Source: Rickettsiales bacterium (lineage in GTDB: Bacteria > Pseudomonadota > Alphaproteobacteria > Rickettsiales > UBA1997). From it: 8,729 nt of DNA. Below the pieces are notes generated by a model. That model searched no databases and was not told the DNA's origin. It saw nothing but the letters and a program-made list of their open reading frames with translations. Made by a program: the position numbers and the translations under genes. Where the stretch lies: NCBI GenBank assembly GCA_947425005.1, contig CANDYP010000053.1, positions 1 through 8,729 on the forward strand, given 5' to 3'. Positions 1-8,200 of the stretch are shown piece after piece (the first letter of the stretch is position 1; each line of letters starts with the position of its first letter).

Positions 1-70
1 GGGGGTTTTTCGTCAAAAATTCAGAATAATTTAAATTTTAAAAATTCTGAACTCGTGACGAAAAACCCCC
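1..70. repeat. AT-centred inverted repeat with GGGGGTTTTTCGTCA ends
   Basis: Bases 1-15 (GGGGGTTTTTCGTCA) are the exact reverse complement of 56-70. Inside them, TTCAGAAT at about 20-27 pairs with ATTCTGAA at about 44-51, leaving an AT-only centre. The outer sequence also occurs, with one base changed, at both ends of the large palindrome at 8500-8721. This is therefore two members of one repeat family placed head to head, and the first is probably cut by the window start. A foldback or MITE-like element or a terminator cassette is an inference; no transposase gene is present. Confidence 0.75.
45..69 (+). repeat. Left copy of the dispersed repeat end
   Basis: This stretch reads TTCTGAACTCGTGACGAAAA followed by ACCCC. 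Positions 8490-8514 in the same orientation read TTCTAAACTCGTGACGAGAA followed by ACCCC, so 23 of 25 bases match. The reverse complement of 8707-8729 is a further diverged copy. After this end, the left copy runs through two C6 runs, TTATCA and a G6 run (66-91). That looks like the right-hand palindrome with its middle deleted. Confidence 0.7.
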
Positions 71-91
71 CTACCCCCCTTATCAGGGGGG
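61..91 (-). terminator. Probable intrinsic terminator of the transglutaminase gene
   Basis: Read on the minus strand, about 20 bases after the stop codon at 111-113, the sequence is CCCCCC, loop TGATAA, GGGGGG, then TA, a second GGGGGG, and TTTTT. The C6 run can pair with either G6 run. Pairing with the second puts the hairpin directly against the T tract, as in a rho-independent terminator. The same bases belong to the dispersed repeat family, so the terminator may be supplied by the repeat. Confidence 0.6.
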
Positions 92-110
92 CTTAGACTG
101 AGGGCGCCTT

Positions 111-1460
111 TTACGGCGCAGCTTTCATTGCAAAATCCATTTTCGAACTCACCGACTCTCTGTCGTCAAAATATTGGATGAGCACCCCGCCTTTGCCGCT
201 GTCGTTGAAATAAACGTGAGACGAGGACACAACGCCCGACATCAAATCCCAAGTCGGATCGACATCAACCCAGCGGCCGTTTAAGTAAATCATGTTCCAG
301 GAATGCCCTTGGCACTCTTCGTATTCGCCGCAGGCAGCGCCATCAATGCTTAAAGCGGGAATGCTGGCAAGGCGCGCCAATGCTGTGTAGAGCTTGGCAT
401 ATTCAGTGCAGACTCCCACCGGGTTTTGCAAAACTTCTCTGATTTTTGGTAGCTTGCCGGTGTAGCTGGCGTCGTATCTGATGAAGTCGTGTACGAATTT
501 TCCGATCTTGGCGTGCAACGGTAAAGTGCGATATTTTTCGTCTTGTTTGAGTCGCGTAAGCATCGGAGAAAGCCACAAAGATTCTTCCGGCGTGACGTCC
601 AAATAAGCGGCCGGATTGCGCGCGATCTGCATGCGATTATTTTTGCCGGTCGAAATTTTGGCTCTGCTTTCGATTAATATTTCAGTGGCGTTGGTGTTGA
701 ATTTGAGATTGCGGTTACCGCCCTCCAGGCTTTGTTTAAGCGGCGGCACGCTTGACGTCGTAATTGAGTTTTCAATTTTTTGTCCGCCATTTTGGAAGTA
801 AGTCGGCAAAAAAATTGTCGCATTGTTTAAAGGTTTGTTGGCTGTCACTTTCACTTTAATCGCCACGTCCCACGCGCTTTGAGTCGGGGTTAATTTTAGA
901 AATTCGCGCACGCCATCTTGAGGCACGACATTGCTGTAAACGAAGCTGCTGGCGGTTTTGGTGACGTTGGGATTGAGGGTCGCCGATTCCAAAAATCCGG
1001 GAAAATTAATCGTAACTTTGGCGTTGGCGCCAGCAGCAAAACTGGGAACGTCGATTAATTCTTGGCGCAAAAATTTGTCGATTTTGTCGTATTTTTCTTC
1101 GTAAGAAAAAAATAACGAGACCGCTTTGTTGTTAGATTTTTCTTGAGGAAATTTTATTTTGAGCGCGTTGTTCTTGAAGCTGAAGTCAGCGTACCTGCCG
1201 TCGCACAACACTTTTGTAATTTTAATGTCACGCTGCGAATCGAAAACAATCGAGAAAGAAGTCATTACTTGATTCACCGCAAAATTGGCAGTTTTGCCCT
1301 CAATCAAAATTTCTGAATTCTTCCCCGTCGCCGTTAAATTAGTGTCCTCCTGCCAATTCAAAATCGACAAATTCGCGCCGGCATTGGCGGAAGTTGAAAA
1401 TAAAAAAAAGATCAAAATCAGCGCAGCGCGAAGAATTTTTAAGCGAGTTAAGTCGGTCAT
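111..1460 (-). CDS. Exported transglutaminase-like (papain-fold) protein
   Basis: The 449-residue product starts with a signal peptide: basic n-region to about residue 11, hydrophobic core AALILIFFLFSTS, then an A-N-A cleavage site near residue 27. There is no lipobox Cys, so a periplasmic or secreted location is inferred. Residues 30-270 are beta-rich and I do not recognise them; they may be an Ig-like or DUF3857-like scaffold. The C-terminal part (about 310-410) is a transglutaminase-like core with the usual triad: Cys351 in GVCTEYAKL, His386 in GHSWN and Asp401 in VDPTWD. Bacterial members are mostly cysteine proteases or peptide-linkage enzymes; the substrate cannot be told from sequence. 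Two extra cysteines (377, 383) in a loop just before the catalytic His could form a disulfide after export. The start is chosen because the signal peptide begins there; no Shine-Dalgarno is visible in the A-rich leader. The 5' end overlaps, in another frame, the broken rhuM reading frame, so it may use that gene's promoter. Confidence 0.85.
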   Translation of the reverse strand: MTDLTRLKILRAALILIFFLFSTSANAGANLSILNWQEDTNLTATGKNSEILIEGKTANFAVNQVMTSFSIVFDSQRDIKITKVLCDGRYADFSFKNNALKIKFPQEKSNNKAVSLFFSYEEKYDKIDKFLRQELIDVPSFAAGANAKVTINFPGFLESATLNPNVTKTASSFVYSNVVPQDGVREFLKLTPTQSAWDVAIKVKVTANKPLNNATIFLPTYFQNGGQKIENSITTSSVPPLKQSLEGGNRNLKFNTNATEILIESRAKISTGKNNRMQIARNPAAYLDVTPEESLWLSPMLTRLKQDEKYRTLPLHAKIGKFVHDFIRYDASYTGKLPKIREVLQNPVGVCTEYAKLYTALARLASIPALSIDGAACGEYEECQGHSWNMIYLNGRWVDVDPTWDLMSGVVSSSHVYFNDSGKGGVLIQYFDDRESVSSKMDFAMKAAP

Positions 1461-1827
1461 TTATTTTTTTAATTTCTGTTTTGAGTTTCGAAGTTGCCCA
1501 AATTCTGAATTGAGTGGCGCGAGCTGAGTTAACGCGGTATCCGACGGAGATGATGGCGTCTAAATTATAAAAATTAGTTTCGTAAGATTTGCCATCAGTA
1601 GCAGTTATTCGAATTTTTCGAATAACTGAATTTTCGTCTAGCTCACCAGATTTAAAAATTTCTTTTAGGTGATAATTAGCTGTATTGATTTCGACCCCAA
1701 ACAACTCCGCCATCAACTTCTGCGTCAGCCAAACCGTGTCGCCATCAAAGCGCACGTCGAGACGGACTTCGCCGTTTTCGTTTTGGTAAATTATGATTTG
1801 AGAGTTACTGGGTTCTTGATGTTTCAT
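1339..1827 (-). pseudogene. Truncated RhuM-family gene (N-terminal fragment)
   Basis: Residues 1-112 match the start of the virulence RhuM family as I know it: TVWLTQKLMAELFGV (helix-turn-helix-like), then IFKSGELDENSV, a DGKSYET stretch, FYNLDAIISVGYRVNS and RATQFRIWAT. Full-length members are usually above 300 residues. Here family similarity stops at about position 1492. The frame then continues through about 50 codons, most of them antisense-free but out of frame with the transglutaminase gene's 5' end, and stops at 1339-1341. The C-terminal two-thirds is therefore deleted. The junction is only about 31 bases upstream of the transglutaminase ATG. The 162-residue product could still be made, but residues past about 112 are not family sequence. 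RhuM was named from a Salmonella pathogenicity island; similar genes are common on islands and prophages. The molecular function is unknown. No clear Shine-Dalgarno precedes the ATG. Confidence 0.75.
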
Positions 1828-1993
1828 GGTGAGAGGCGGTTTTAAGTTTGTAAAAATGTGAGTAGCTTTTGAAAGCTGTAGAAAACTTATTCACCGCAAC
1901 CAAAAATCACAAATAAAACTGCTAGAAAAACTGCCAGAAAGACTGACCGCCTAGTTTTTAGAAGTTGCGGGGAAAATTAATGTTGAATTTGAA
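1828..1993. promoter_or_regulatory. Divergent intergenic region with repeats
   Basis: The 166 bp separate the minus-strand rhuM fragment from the plus-strand operon, so promoters for both should lie here. I see no confident -35/-10 pair on either strand. Three structures are visible. There is a perfect 6+2+6 inverted repeat AGCTTTTGAAAGCT (1864-1877). There are three degenerate tandem units of 11-12 bp, AAAACTGCTAG / AAAAACTGCCAG / AAAGACTGACCG (1915-1949). There is also a spaced inverted pair, CCGCAAC (1894-1900) with GTTGCGG (1964-1970). Any could be an operator, but no binding protein can be named. Confidence 0.4.
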
Positions 1994-2911
1994 ATGTCTT
2001 GGATCGCCTTCACAATTGCGGCAACGATTTTGCAAACTTTTCGCAATCTTGAGCAAAAAAGTTTGAACAAAAAGCTCGACACGCTCACCGTTTCGTGGTC
2101 GCGATTTATTCTGCCGCTGCCTTTGGCTCTAGTCACCACGCTTTACACTTCTTTTTCTGCCGACGTCCATTTTATTTTACTTTGCGCCGTCACAGCATTT
2201 TTTCAAATCTCGGGAAATTTCTTTTTACTCAGAACTTTTAAGTCAAAAAATTTCAGCGTCGGGATTGCGTTTTACAAAACTGAAGTGTTGCAAGCGTTGC
2301 TTCTGGGGATTTTATTTTTTCACCAACATGTCTCAAAGGCGGGATTCGCGGCCATTGTGCTGACTAGTTTGGGGATGATTTTAATGTCTAATTTTTCTTT
2401 TTCTTGGAACAAAACTTCCCCAAAAAATCTCCAAAAAGATTCTGGATGGAAGCTCGATAAAGTCGCTCTATTCGGCGCTTTGACCGGCCTGTGTTTTTCT
2501 ATTTCTGCCTTCAGTTTAAAATTCGCCGCAGAGCAATTGATGTTGGTGGGATACGGTTACGCCAAGGCCGCAGTAATCGTTTTGATGTGGGTGATTTGCT
2601 TCCAGAATTTATTTTTTGTGGTTCTTAAATCGTCGCAAAATCGCCTGCGCCAAGATTGGCAAAGTCTCTTCGCTGCCGAAAATAAATCGTCATTTTTCAA
2701 AACCGGACTCCTCAGTTTTGCCGGATCAGTCTGCTGGTTCATCGCCTACGCCATCGGAAACGTAGTCTACGTCAAAGCGGTCGGACAGCTAGAGCTGGTG
2801 CTCGCCGTATTGATTTCCTACTTGCATCTAAAAGAAAACCACACCACAAAAGATTTCGTCGGAATCGCTTTGACCTCGCTGGGAATTCTGGTTCTGATTT
2901 TATTTCACTAA
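1994..2911 (+). CDS. EamA/DMT-superfamily transporter
   Basis: The 305-residue product is strongly hydrophobic, with about ten membrane segments in two sets of five: roughly 1-19, 33-52, 58-79, 88-109, 113-131, then 156-176, 190-211, 236-256, 262-277 and 287-304. A hydrophilic loop at about 135-155 separates the halves. This two-repeat, ten-helix plan and the length of about 300 are typical of EamA transporters. The end, with a conserved-type Glu281 between helices and a TSLGILVLI final helix, fits the second EamA repeat. It acts in the cytoplasmic membrane as a metabolite or drug exporter or a symporter; the substrate is not predictable. It is the first gene of the plus-strand group, 16 bp ahead of the next start. 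The ATG at 1994 begins directly with the first membrane helix. Another ATG at 1980 is out of frame. A GCGGGG run about 25 bases upstream is too far away for a normal ribosome site. Confidence 0.85.
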   Translation: MSWIAFTIAATILQTFRNLEQKSLNKKLDTLTVSWSRFILPLPLALVTTLYTSFSADVHFILLCAVTAFFQISGNFFLLRTFKSKNFSVGIAFYKTEVLQALLLGILFFHQHVSKAGFAAIVLTSLGMILMSNFSFSWNKTSPKNLQKDSGWKLDKVALFGALTGLCFSISAFSLKFAAEQLMLVGYGYAKAAVIVLMWVICFQNLFFVVLKSSQNRLRQDWQSLFAAENKSSFFKTGLLSFAGSVCWFIAYAIGNVVYVKAVGQLELVLAVLISYLHLKENHTTKDFVGIALTSLGILVLILFH

Positions 2912-2927
2912 CTCCAATTAAAAAAAT

Positions 2928-4733
2928 ATGCCGTTAGAATTAAAAACATTTACCCCACTTTCTCAGGCGCAAATTAATCAAATCATTGCGAATGCCGGGG
3001 CTTTAGTTCCGCAAGTTGCAACTGCGGTAAAAGCAGCACGCGAGGGTAATGCAGAATATCAGAATTTGATTTCAGGTTACGCAGCGGCAGCAGATAAAAG
3101 ACAATTCATTGAAGCCAATCAGCAGCGCATTGCTGAGTTTCTGAATGACTGCGGATTGATGGGATATGTGGGAGAAAAAAACGCGGTTAAGGGCGGTAAA
3201 AAAATAGAATTAGGCGCTGGAAATTTTGTGATTGGGGCTGAAGGAATCGGAGTGATCTTGGCTTACTTAAAAGAAAAGCATCCTACTGCTCACGAAGTCG
3301 TTTCGGTGAAAAATGCAGATCTAATCACGGACGAAGGATCGCGCAAACATTCAAATATTTTTCTGGAGCAGAGCGCAACTCACGACCGCGCAGTAATTAG
3401 CTCTTTGAAAGCTCAGCTAGCGGCTGATTTGTTAGAAGCGAAAGAAAAATCGCAAGCTCTCAACAAAACTTACGTCGTTGAAACCTTTGGCACTACTGGC
3501 GGCAACCACATCGTATCTTTGACGGTGCGAAAAAAAGTTGGTGAGAATAATCCTTTGGTTCATTTATTCGATCCCTCTCCCTCTTTGCTGCGCAACGGTT
3601 TAGAGGCTACGCAAAACAGCATTGCCAATGGTTGGAATGCGCAGTTGCAGATTAATGCAACTGTTAAAAAAGCTTTTGCAGAAGCGGGATTGACGTTTGA
3701 TTCCGAGAAATATTTTAACAATTCCGAGCCGCAACAGCACAGAGGATTTATTTACTGCGGAACTTTTTCTTACGAAGCGGCTTACAGAATTGCAGGTTTG
3801 GACAGGGCAGGGCACGAGGCCTTACTTGGTTTACAGCCCGATGGCACTGTTCCGGAAGGTTACAAATATCCAAGCCTCTTTGGCGGCAGAACTGAAGTTG
3901 GTTGCAAGAATGCAGCAGGTGCAACGGTTCCAGTTTCGGTTGCGCAAATAATTGCGGACGGTGGTTACATCAAAAATCCGGTACTGGGTTTGCAGGCTCA
4001 AGAAGTTGTACTGACGCACTTTGTGGATCCGGCTTTGACGTCTCGCCAAGATGAATTGGCAGGAATAAATCACGTCAGAAAAGAAGGTCGTGAAGTTGAA
4101 ACTGAGCACGATCACGTGAGAAGATATCAGTCGCAAAAGCAAGGCGCTGAAGGTTTTAATCTGATGACTGATCAAAAAGCTCTGCGACAAAAAATCGGCC
4201 ACTTGTTTGAAATAGTTTCGAATCCAGAATTTTTGAATCGTGCAAATGGTCAGCAAATGATCCCGAATCCTTTCGTCGATTATTCGCCTTACAGCCCAAA
4301 ATATTCCGCAGCGGAAGCTCCGTCAGTTGAGACCGAAAAGTTGGTTAATGCTTTTGCAAAAATATTACCGCCGCCATTTAGCGGAGTTAATTGCTCGAAA
4401 TATGAGCAAGAGGTTTGCAAAATAACGACCTACATCGGGGGAATTTCCGGAGTAAAATTAGTAAATTTTGCCGAAAGGAACAGCTTAGCCAATTCATTGA
4501 GACTCGTTAACTTTGGTCCTAATCTTGAGGGTGTTGATCCGGCTTTAAGTGAGGTTTTTAAATTTACTGTAGAAGTTCCCAGAGAAAGATTTGGCGAAAT
4601 TACCAACGCTCTAAGCAGCCAAGCAAAACATATTCCGAAAGATCATCTTTTTACGCCAAGGCCGACTGCGACGGTGTTTGAGCAAAGACAATTGGCGCCT
4701 GTACAGAATCAACAAAACGAAGTTTCACATTAA
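2928..4733 (+). CDS. Putative clan CE-like cysteine protease or effector
   Basis: I do not recognise this 601-residue protein as a named family. It has no signal peptide or membrane helix. The middle holds a pattern like the catalytic core of clan CE peptidases (Ulp1/SENP, XopD, YopJ, ChlaDub types): His194 in GGNHIVSLTV, Asp215 in LVHLFDPSPS 21 residues later, Gln269/270, then Cys277 in GFIYCGTFSYEAA. His at the head of a beta-strand, an acidic residue about 20 on at the end of the next strand, and a Gln about 6-7 residues before a Cys that opens a helix are the family hallmarks. Bacterial members are mostly deubiquitinase, deSUMOylase or acetyltransferase effectors. Residues 1-150 are helical and Ala/Gln-rich. 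The segment 380-430 is charged (EHDHVRRY). Residues 470-570 may be a separate domain. The C-terminus is Gln/Pro-rich. It sits 16 bp after the transporter gene and 27 bp before osmC. The leader is A-rich with no Shine-Dalgarno. The gene call is firm; the enzyme assignment is inference, since Ala/Gln-rich helical proteins can mimic such patterns. Confidence 0.6.
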   Translation: MPLELKTFTPLSQAQINQIIANAGALVPQVATAVKAAREGNAEYQNLISGYAAAADKRQFIEANQQRIAEFLNDCGLMGYVGEKNAVKGGKKIELGAGNFVIGAEGIGVILAYLKEKHPTAHEVVSVKNADLITDEGSRKHSNIFLEQSATHDRAVISSLKAQLAADLLEAKEKSQALNKTYVVETFGTTGGNHIVSLTVRKKVGENNPLVHLFDPSPSLLRNGLEATQNSIANGWNAQLQINATVKKAFAEAGLTFDSEKYFNNSEPQQHRGFIYCGTFSYEAAYRIAGLDRAGHEALLGLQPDGTVPEGYKYPSLFGGRTEVGCKNAAGATVPVSVAQIIADGGYIKNPVLGLQAQEVVLTHFVDPALTSRQDELAGINHVRKEGREVETEHDHVRRYQSQKQGAEGFNLMTDQKALRQKIGHLFEIVSNPEFLNRANGQQMIPNPFVDYSPYSPKYSAAEAPSVETEKLVNAFAKILPPPFSGVNCSKYEQEVCKITTYIGGISGVKLVNFAERNSLANSLRLVNFGPNLEGVDPALSEVFKFTVEVPRERFGEITNALSSQAKHIPKDHLFTPRPTATVFEQRQLAPVQNQQNEVSH

Positions 4734-4760
4734 TCAAAATCAAAAATTCTGAGGCCAAAA

Positions 4761-4805
4761 ATGCCAAAGCAACAAATGCCAAAGCAACAAATGCCAAAGC
4801 AACAA
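4761..4805 (+). repeat. Three exact 15-bp tandem repeats at an ATG start
   Basis: The unit ATGCCAAAGCAACAA occurs exactly three times (4761-4775, 4776-4790, 4791-4805), followed at once by ATGTCA, where the OsmC domain begins. Each unit encodes MPKQQ in frame, so four consecutive in-frame ATGs can start the same protein. Exact copies imply recent slippage or an active variable repeat. Confidence 0.95.
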
Positions 4806-5213
4806 ATGTCAGTCACAATTAAAACGAAATATCTCGGTGGGCTTAGTACGGAGTCGGTGCATGTGAAGTCGGGAAGCTTGTTGGTTACGGATGCGCCGGT
4901 GGATAATAAGGGGAAGGGCGAGGCGTTTTCGCCGACGGATTTGCTCGCGACTTCGCTGGCTACCTGCATGATGACGGTAATGGGGATTCAGGCGAATCAA
5001 CAGGGTTTGAACATTGATGGCGTTGAGTGTGACGTGACGAAAATAATGGCGGTGAATCCACGGCGGGTTTGCGAAATCATCGTCGAATTTAATTTTGCGC
5101 CCAACAATTTTGACGAAAATCAAAAAGAAATTTTACGCGACGCCGCTTATTCCTGCCCCGTGGCCTTCAGCTTGCATCCTGATTTGAAGAAGAGTGTGAC
5201 TTTTAATTTCTAG
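4761..5213 (+). CDS. OsmC/Ohr-family peroxiredoxin-like protein
   Basis: The product is 150 residues from the first ATG, or 135 from the ATG at 4806, and the shorter form is closer to the usual OsmC length. The family's two reactive cysteines are present: Cys69 in SPTDLLATSLATCMMTVMGI, at the start of the central helix, and Cys132 in AAYSCPVAFSLHPDLKK. The GEAFSPTDLLA run before the first Cys is typical of the YhfA/OsmC-like subgroup. Family members are cytoplasmic dimers that reduce organic or fatty-acid hydroperoxides with these thiols. Two further cysteines (90, 104) are not family landmarks. The extra MPKQQ x3 N-terminus comes from a tandem repeat and is probably not part of the fold, so the true start is uncertain. 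No Shine-Dalgarno is seen. It lies 27 bp after the CE-like gene and 18 bp before the helicase gene. Many codons in the first half end in G, unlike the A/T-ending preference of the neighbours on each side. Confidence 0.88.
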   Translation: MPKQQMPKQQMPKQQMSVTIKTKYLGGLSTESVHVKSGSLLVTDAPVDNKGKGEAFSPTDLLATSLATCMMTVMGIQANQQGLNIDGVECDVTKIMAVNPRRVCEIIVEFNFAPNNFDENQKEILRDAAYSCPVAFSLHPDLKKSVTFNF

Positions 5214-5231
5214 CAAAAAATCTTAATCAAA

Positions 5232-8200
5232 ATGCCAAAGCTTGCTGCGCAAAAAGCGCTTGATGTTTTATCTACTTGGACAGCTTTGGAGGTTTTAACA
5301 CCAAAATCTTTTCGCAAAGCTGAGGATCTTCTTGAGATGGGTCAGGCTTTAATAATCCCATCCAAAGATCAGGGTCTTCCCTGGGAGTTTAATGGCGAGC
5401 AGCCGCCCAAAGGCAAAAAGTTTTTTTATCAAATAGTTGTAGGAACGATTAATTTAGAAAAATTTTCTTCCTCTCTTTTGGAGAAATATCGTGACGCAAA
5501 TCCGGAGAGAAAAGATTTTAAAGGTGAGGCAATTGTTGCGGTGATCTCGGTGGATCAAGATGGAATGGTAGCTGCAGACAAAATTTCTGTTGCAGTGTCT
5601 AGTTTTGCCTGGGGCCTTTCCAAGGCTTTGGAAGGGAAGCTAAAAGATTTGGGAGATTGGTCGAAAATAGAATCTTCTTTGCTAGAAAAATTTGATGATT
5701 TTCTGCGCAGAACTTCTCAAAGCGGCAGAAAAATTCCGGTCAGTAAAGCTTTAATCGCAGAGGCTTACGAATATTTGATTGATGTTTTGGAATTGCCACG
5801 AGAGCTGACAAATGAAAAATTTTTCCTCATCAAAAGTGTTGAAGCAGATGACAAAAAGGAGTCTGCAAAATCAATAATTCTGAATAGTTTTTATCTCAAA
5901 GATCTTGCAAAAGCTGCCGATCTTTTTGTTGAAAAAAAAATTACCAAAATCTCGCCGAAGCAAAGAAATCAAAATTCTGCACTTAATTCTTGGAGCAATT
6001 CTCGCAACGAAAAAACTTTTTCGCTGTCCAATTTTTTCTCTCTTTCAGTAACTTTTTTAAAAAGTTTTTTTTGCAAAATATTACAAAAAATATTTCCGCA
6101 AAAATGTCGTCAAGCAGCGACAGTTAACGATCTAAAACATATTCCAAAAAATCTTAAACTTTACTTAGGATTGGAATCTCCCGCAAAAAAACTGAATATT
6201 TTAAGCGACAATTCTGTTTTAAAAAAAGCGGTTTCGCCAAAATTAATTCCACCCGCCTGTTGGCCGGCAAGTGGTCACCATCCTTTGGTTTTGCTGCAAC
6301 AAGCTGCGGTCAATTTATCTTTAAGCGAACTTGAGGACGGCGGAATTCTCGCTGTTAATGGACCTCCCGGAACTGGCAAAACAACATTGTTGCGCGACAT
6401 CATTGCAGGCATCATTACCAAAAGAGCTCAGGCAATGTGTGCTTTCAACAATCCATCTGAAGCGTTTTTAGAAACCGGTCAGGAAGTTAAGGCTGGGAGC
6501 GGATCTTTCCGCCTAAGTAAGTTGGATGAGAGATTGAAGGGTTTTGAAATTCTAATCGCCTCTTCGAATAATAAGGCTGTAGAAAATGTCAGCGTTGAAT
6601 TGCCGAACCTGAAAGCAATAGCTGAAGATGAGAAGGATTTGCGCTATTTCAGCGCCCTGTCTGACAAACTATTAGCTTGTGAAAGTTGGGGCATGATTGC
6701 GGCGGTCCTTGGCAACAGTACGAACTGTTACAAATTTTCTCAGGCATTTTGGTGGGACAAGGATTGTAGCCTTAACACTTACTTACTCCAAGCTTCTGGC
6801 ACTCCTCAAGTTTTGGAAGCGAAAGACAAGAGTGGAAAAATTATTGAATGCGTGCCGCAAATTATTGCAGAAAATTTTCCGCCACGTAGCGAAGAGGAGG
6901 CTTTAAATAACTGGCGTGAAGCTCGTAAAAATTTTCAAAATCTTTCAAAAAAAATTGAAGAAAAATTTTCTGAACTGAGAGAGGCGGAAGAATTTTTTGA
7001 ATATTTGGATTCTTTGGAAAGGGATCAAAATCAAGAATCGCGAGCAACTTTTTTATCACGCTTGCTGGCATTTTTTAAAAATAGAAACGTCAAAATTTTA
7101 GCAAAAAACAATCTGCTTAAAGCTGAAGAATATCGTAAAAAATTTGGCTCGCACATCATTGACCAAAAACTTTTTCGGCAAGATCGAAGCACTCTGCAAA
7201 TGACTTTACCGTGGTGCGATCAAGAAACGCAGTTGCTGCGCGAAAAGCTTTTTACTGCCGCAATCAAACTTCACAAATGCTTCATTGACGCGTCTGCAAA
7301 GCCACTGCGCCATAATTTGGGTATTTTTATGCAGCAGCTTTCCGGCGCGCAAAGCGACTCCGTTGCCAAGTCTTTTGCTGCTGATTTGTGGTCTTCATTT
7401 TTTCTAACAGTGCCTTGTGTTTCGACAACTTTTGCTTCGGTCGGACGCATGCTGCAAAATCTTCCGCAAGAAAGGTTGGGATGGTTGTTGATTGACGAAG
7501 CTGGACAAGCTACTCCGCAGGCAGCAGTTGGGGCGATCATGAAAGCCAAGCGTGCAATTGTGGTGGGAGATCCGATGCAAATTGAACCAGTAGTGACGCT
7601 TCCGAAATCTTTAACAGAAGGAATTTGCCAACAATTTGAAATTGATGCTAATCGCTTTAATGCGCCAACGGCTTCGGTTCAAACTCTGTGCGACCTTGCT
7701 ACTTCTTATTTTGCAGAATTTCACGGCAAATATGGCAGTCGTCAAGTTGGCGTTCCGCTTTTGGTTCACAGGCGTTGCGAGGATCCGATGTTTAGTATTT
7801 CCAACGTAATTGCTTACGAAAGATTAATGGTGAAGGCGAAAAAATCCGGAGACTCTTTCATAAAAAAATGTCTGGGATCTTCGACTTGGTTTGACATTGA
7901 TTCTGACTCGGAGGAGAAGTGGTCGGAGAAAGAAGGAGAGAAGTTGATTGAGGTTCTGATGAGAATTGACGCCGCTCCAGACCTATACATCGTAACGCCT
8001 TTTGTTAGCGTGGCGCAAAATATTCGTAAAATTGTAAAAGAAAGTGGCGTCTTGCAGCGCTGGAAAATTAGTGATCCTAAGGATCAGAATTCGTGGATTC
8101 GCGATCGAATTGGAACGGTACACACGGTTCAAGGGCGCGAAGCCGAAGCGGTGATTTTTGTTTTGGGCGCCCCGTCAAAAAACCAAAATGGCACAAGAAA

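Noticed and set aside
1951..2139. Minus-strand 62-codon frame over the operon start
   Set aside because: It overlaps the transporter's first membrane helices, has no family features, and is best read as a shadow frame.
3600..4256. Antisense open frames inside the CE-like gene (minus strand 3600-3815 and 3831-4256)
   Set aside because: Translations are Arg/Ser/Ile-rich with no motif, lack a leader, and lie fully inside a longer gene with protein-like sequence.
4761..4805. Start of a CRISPR array
   Set aside because: Units of 15 bp are directly adjacent, with no spacers, and lie in frame in a coding region.
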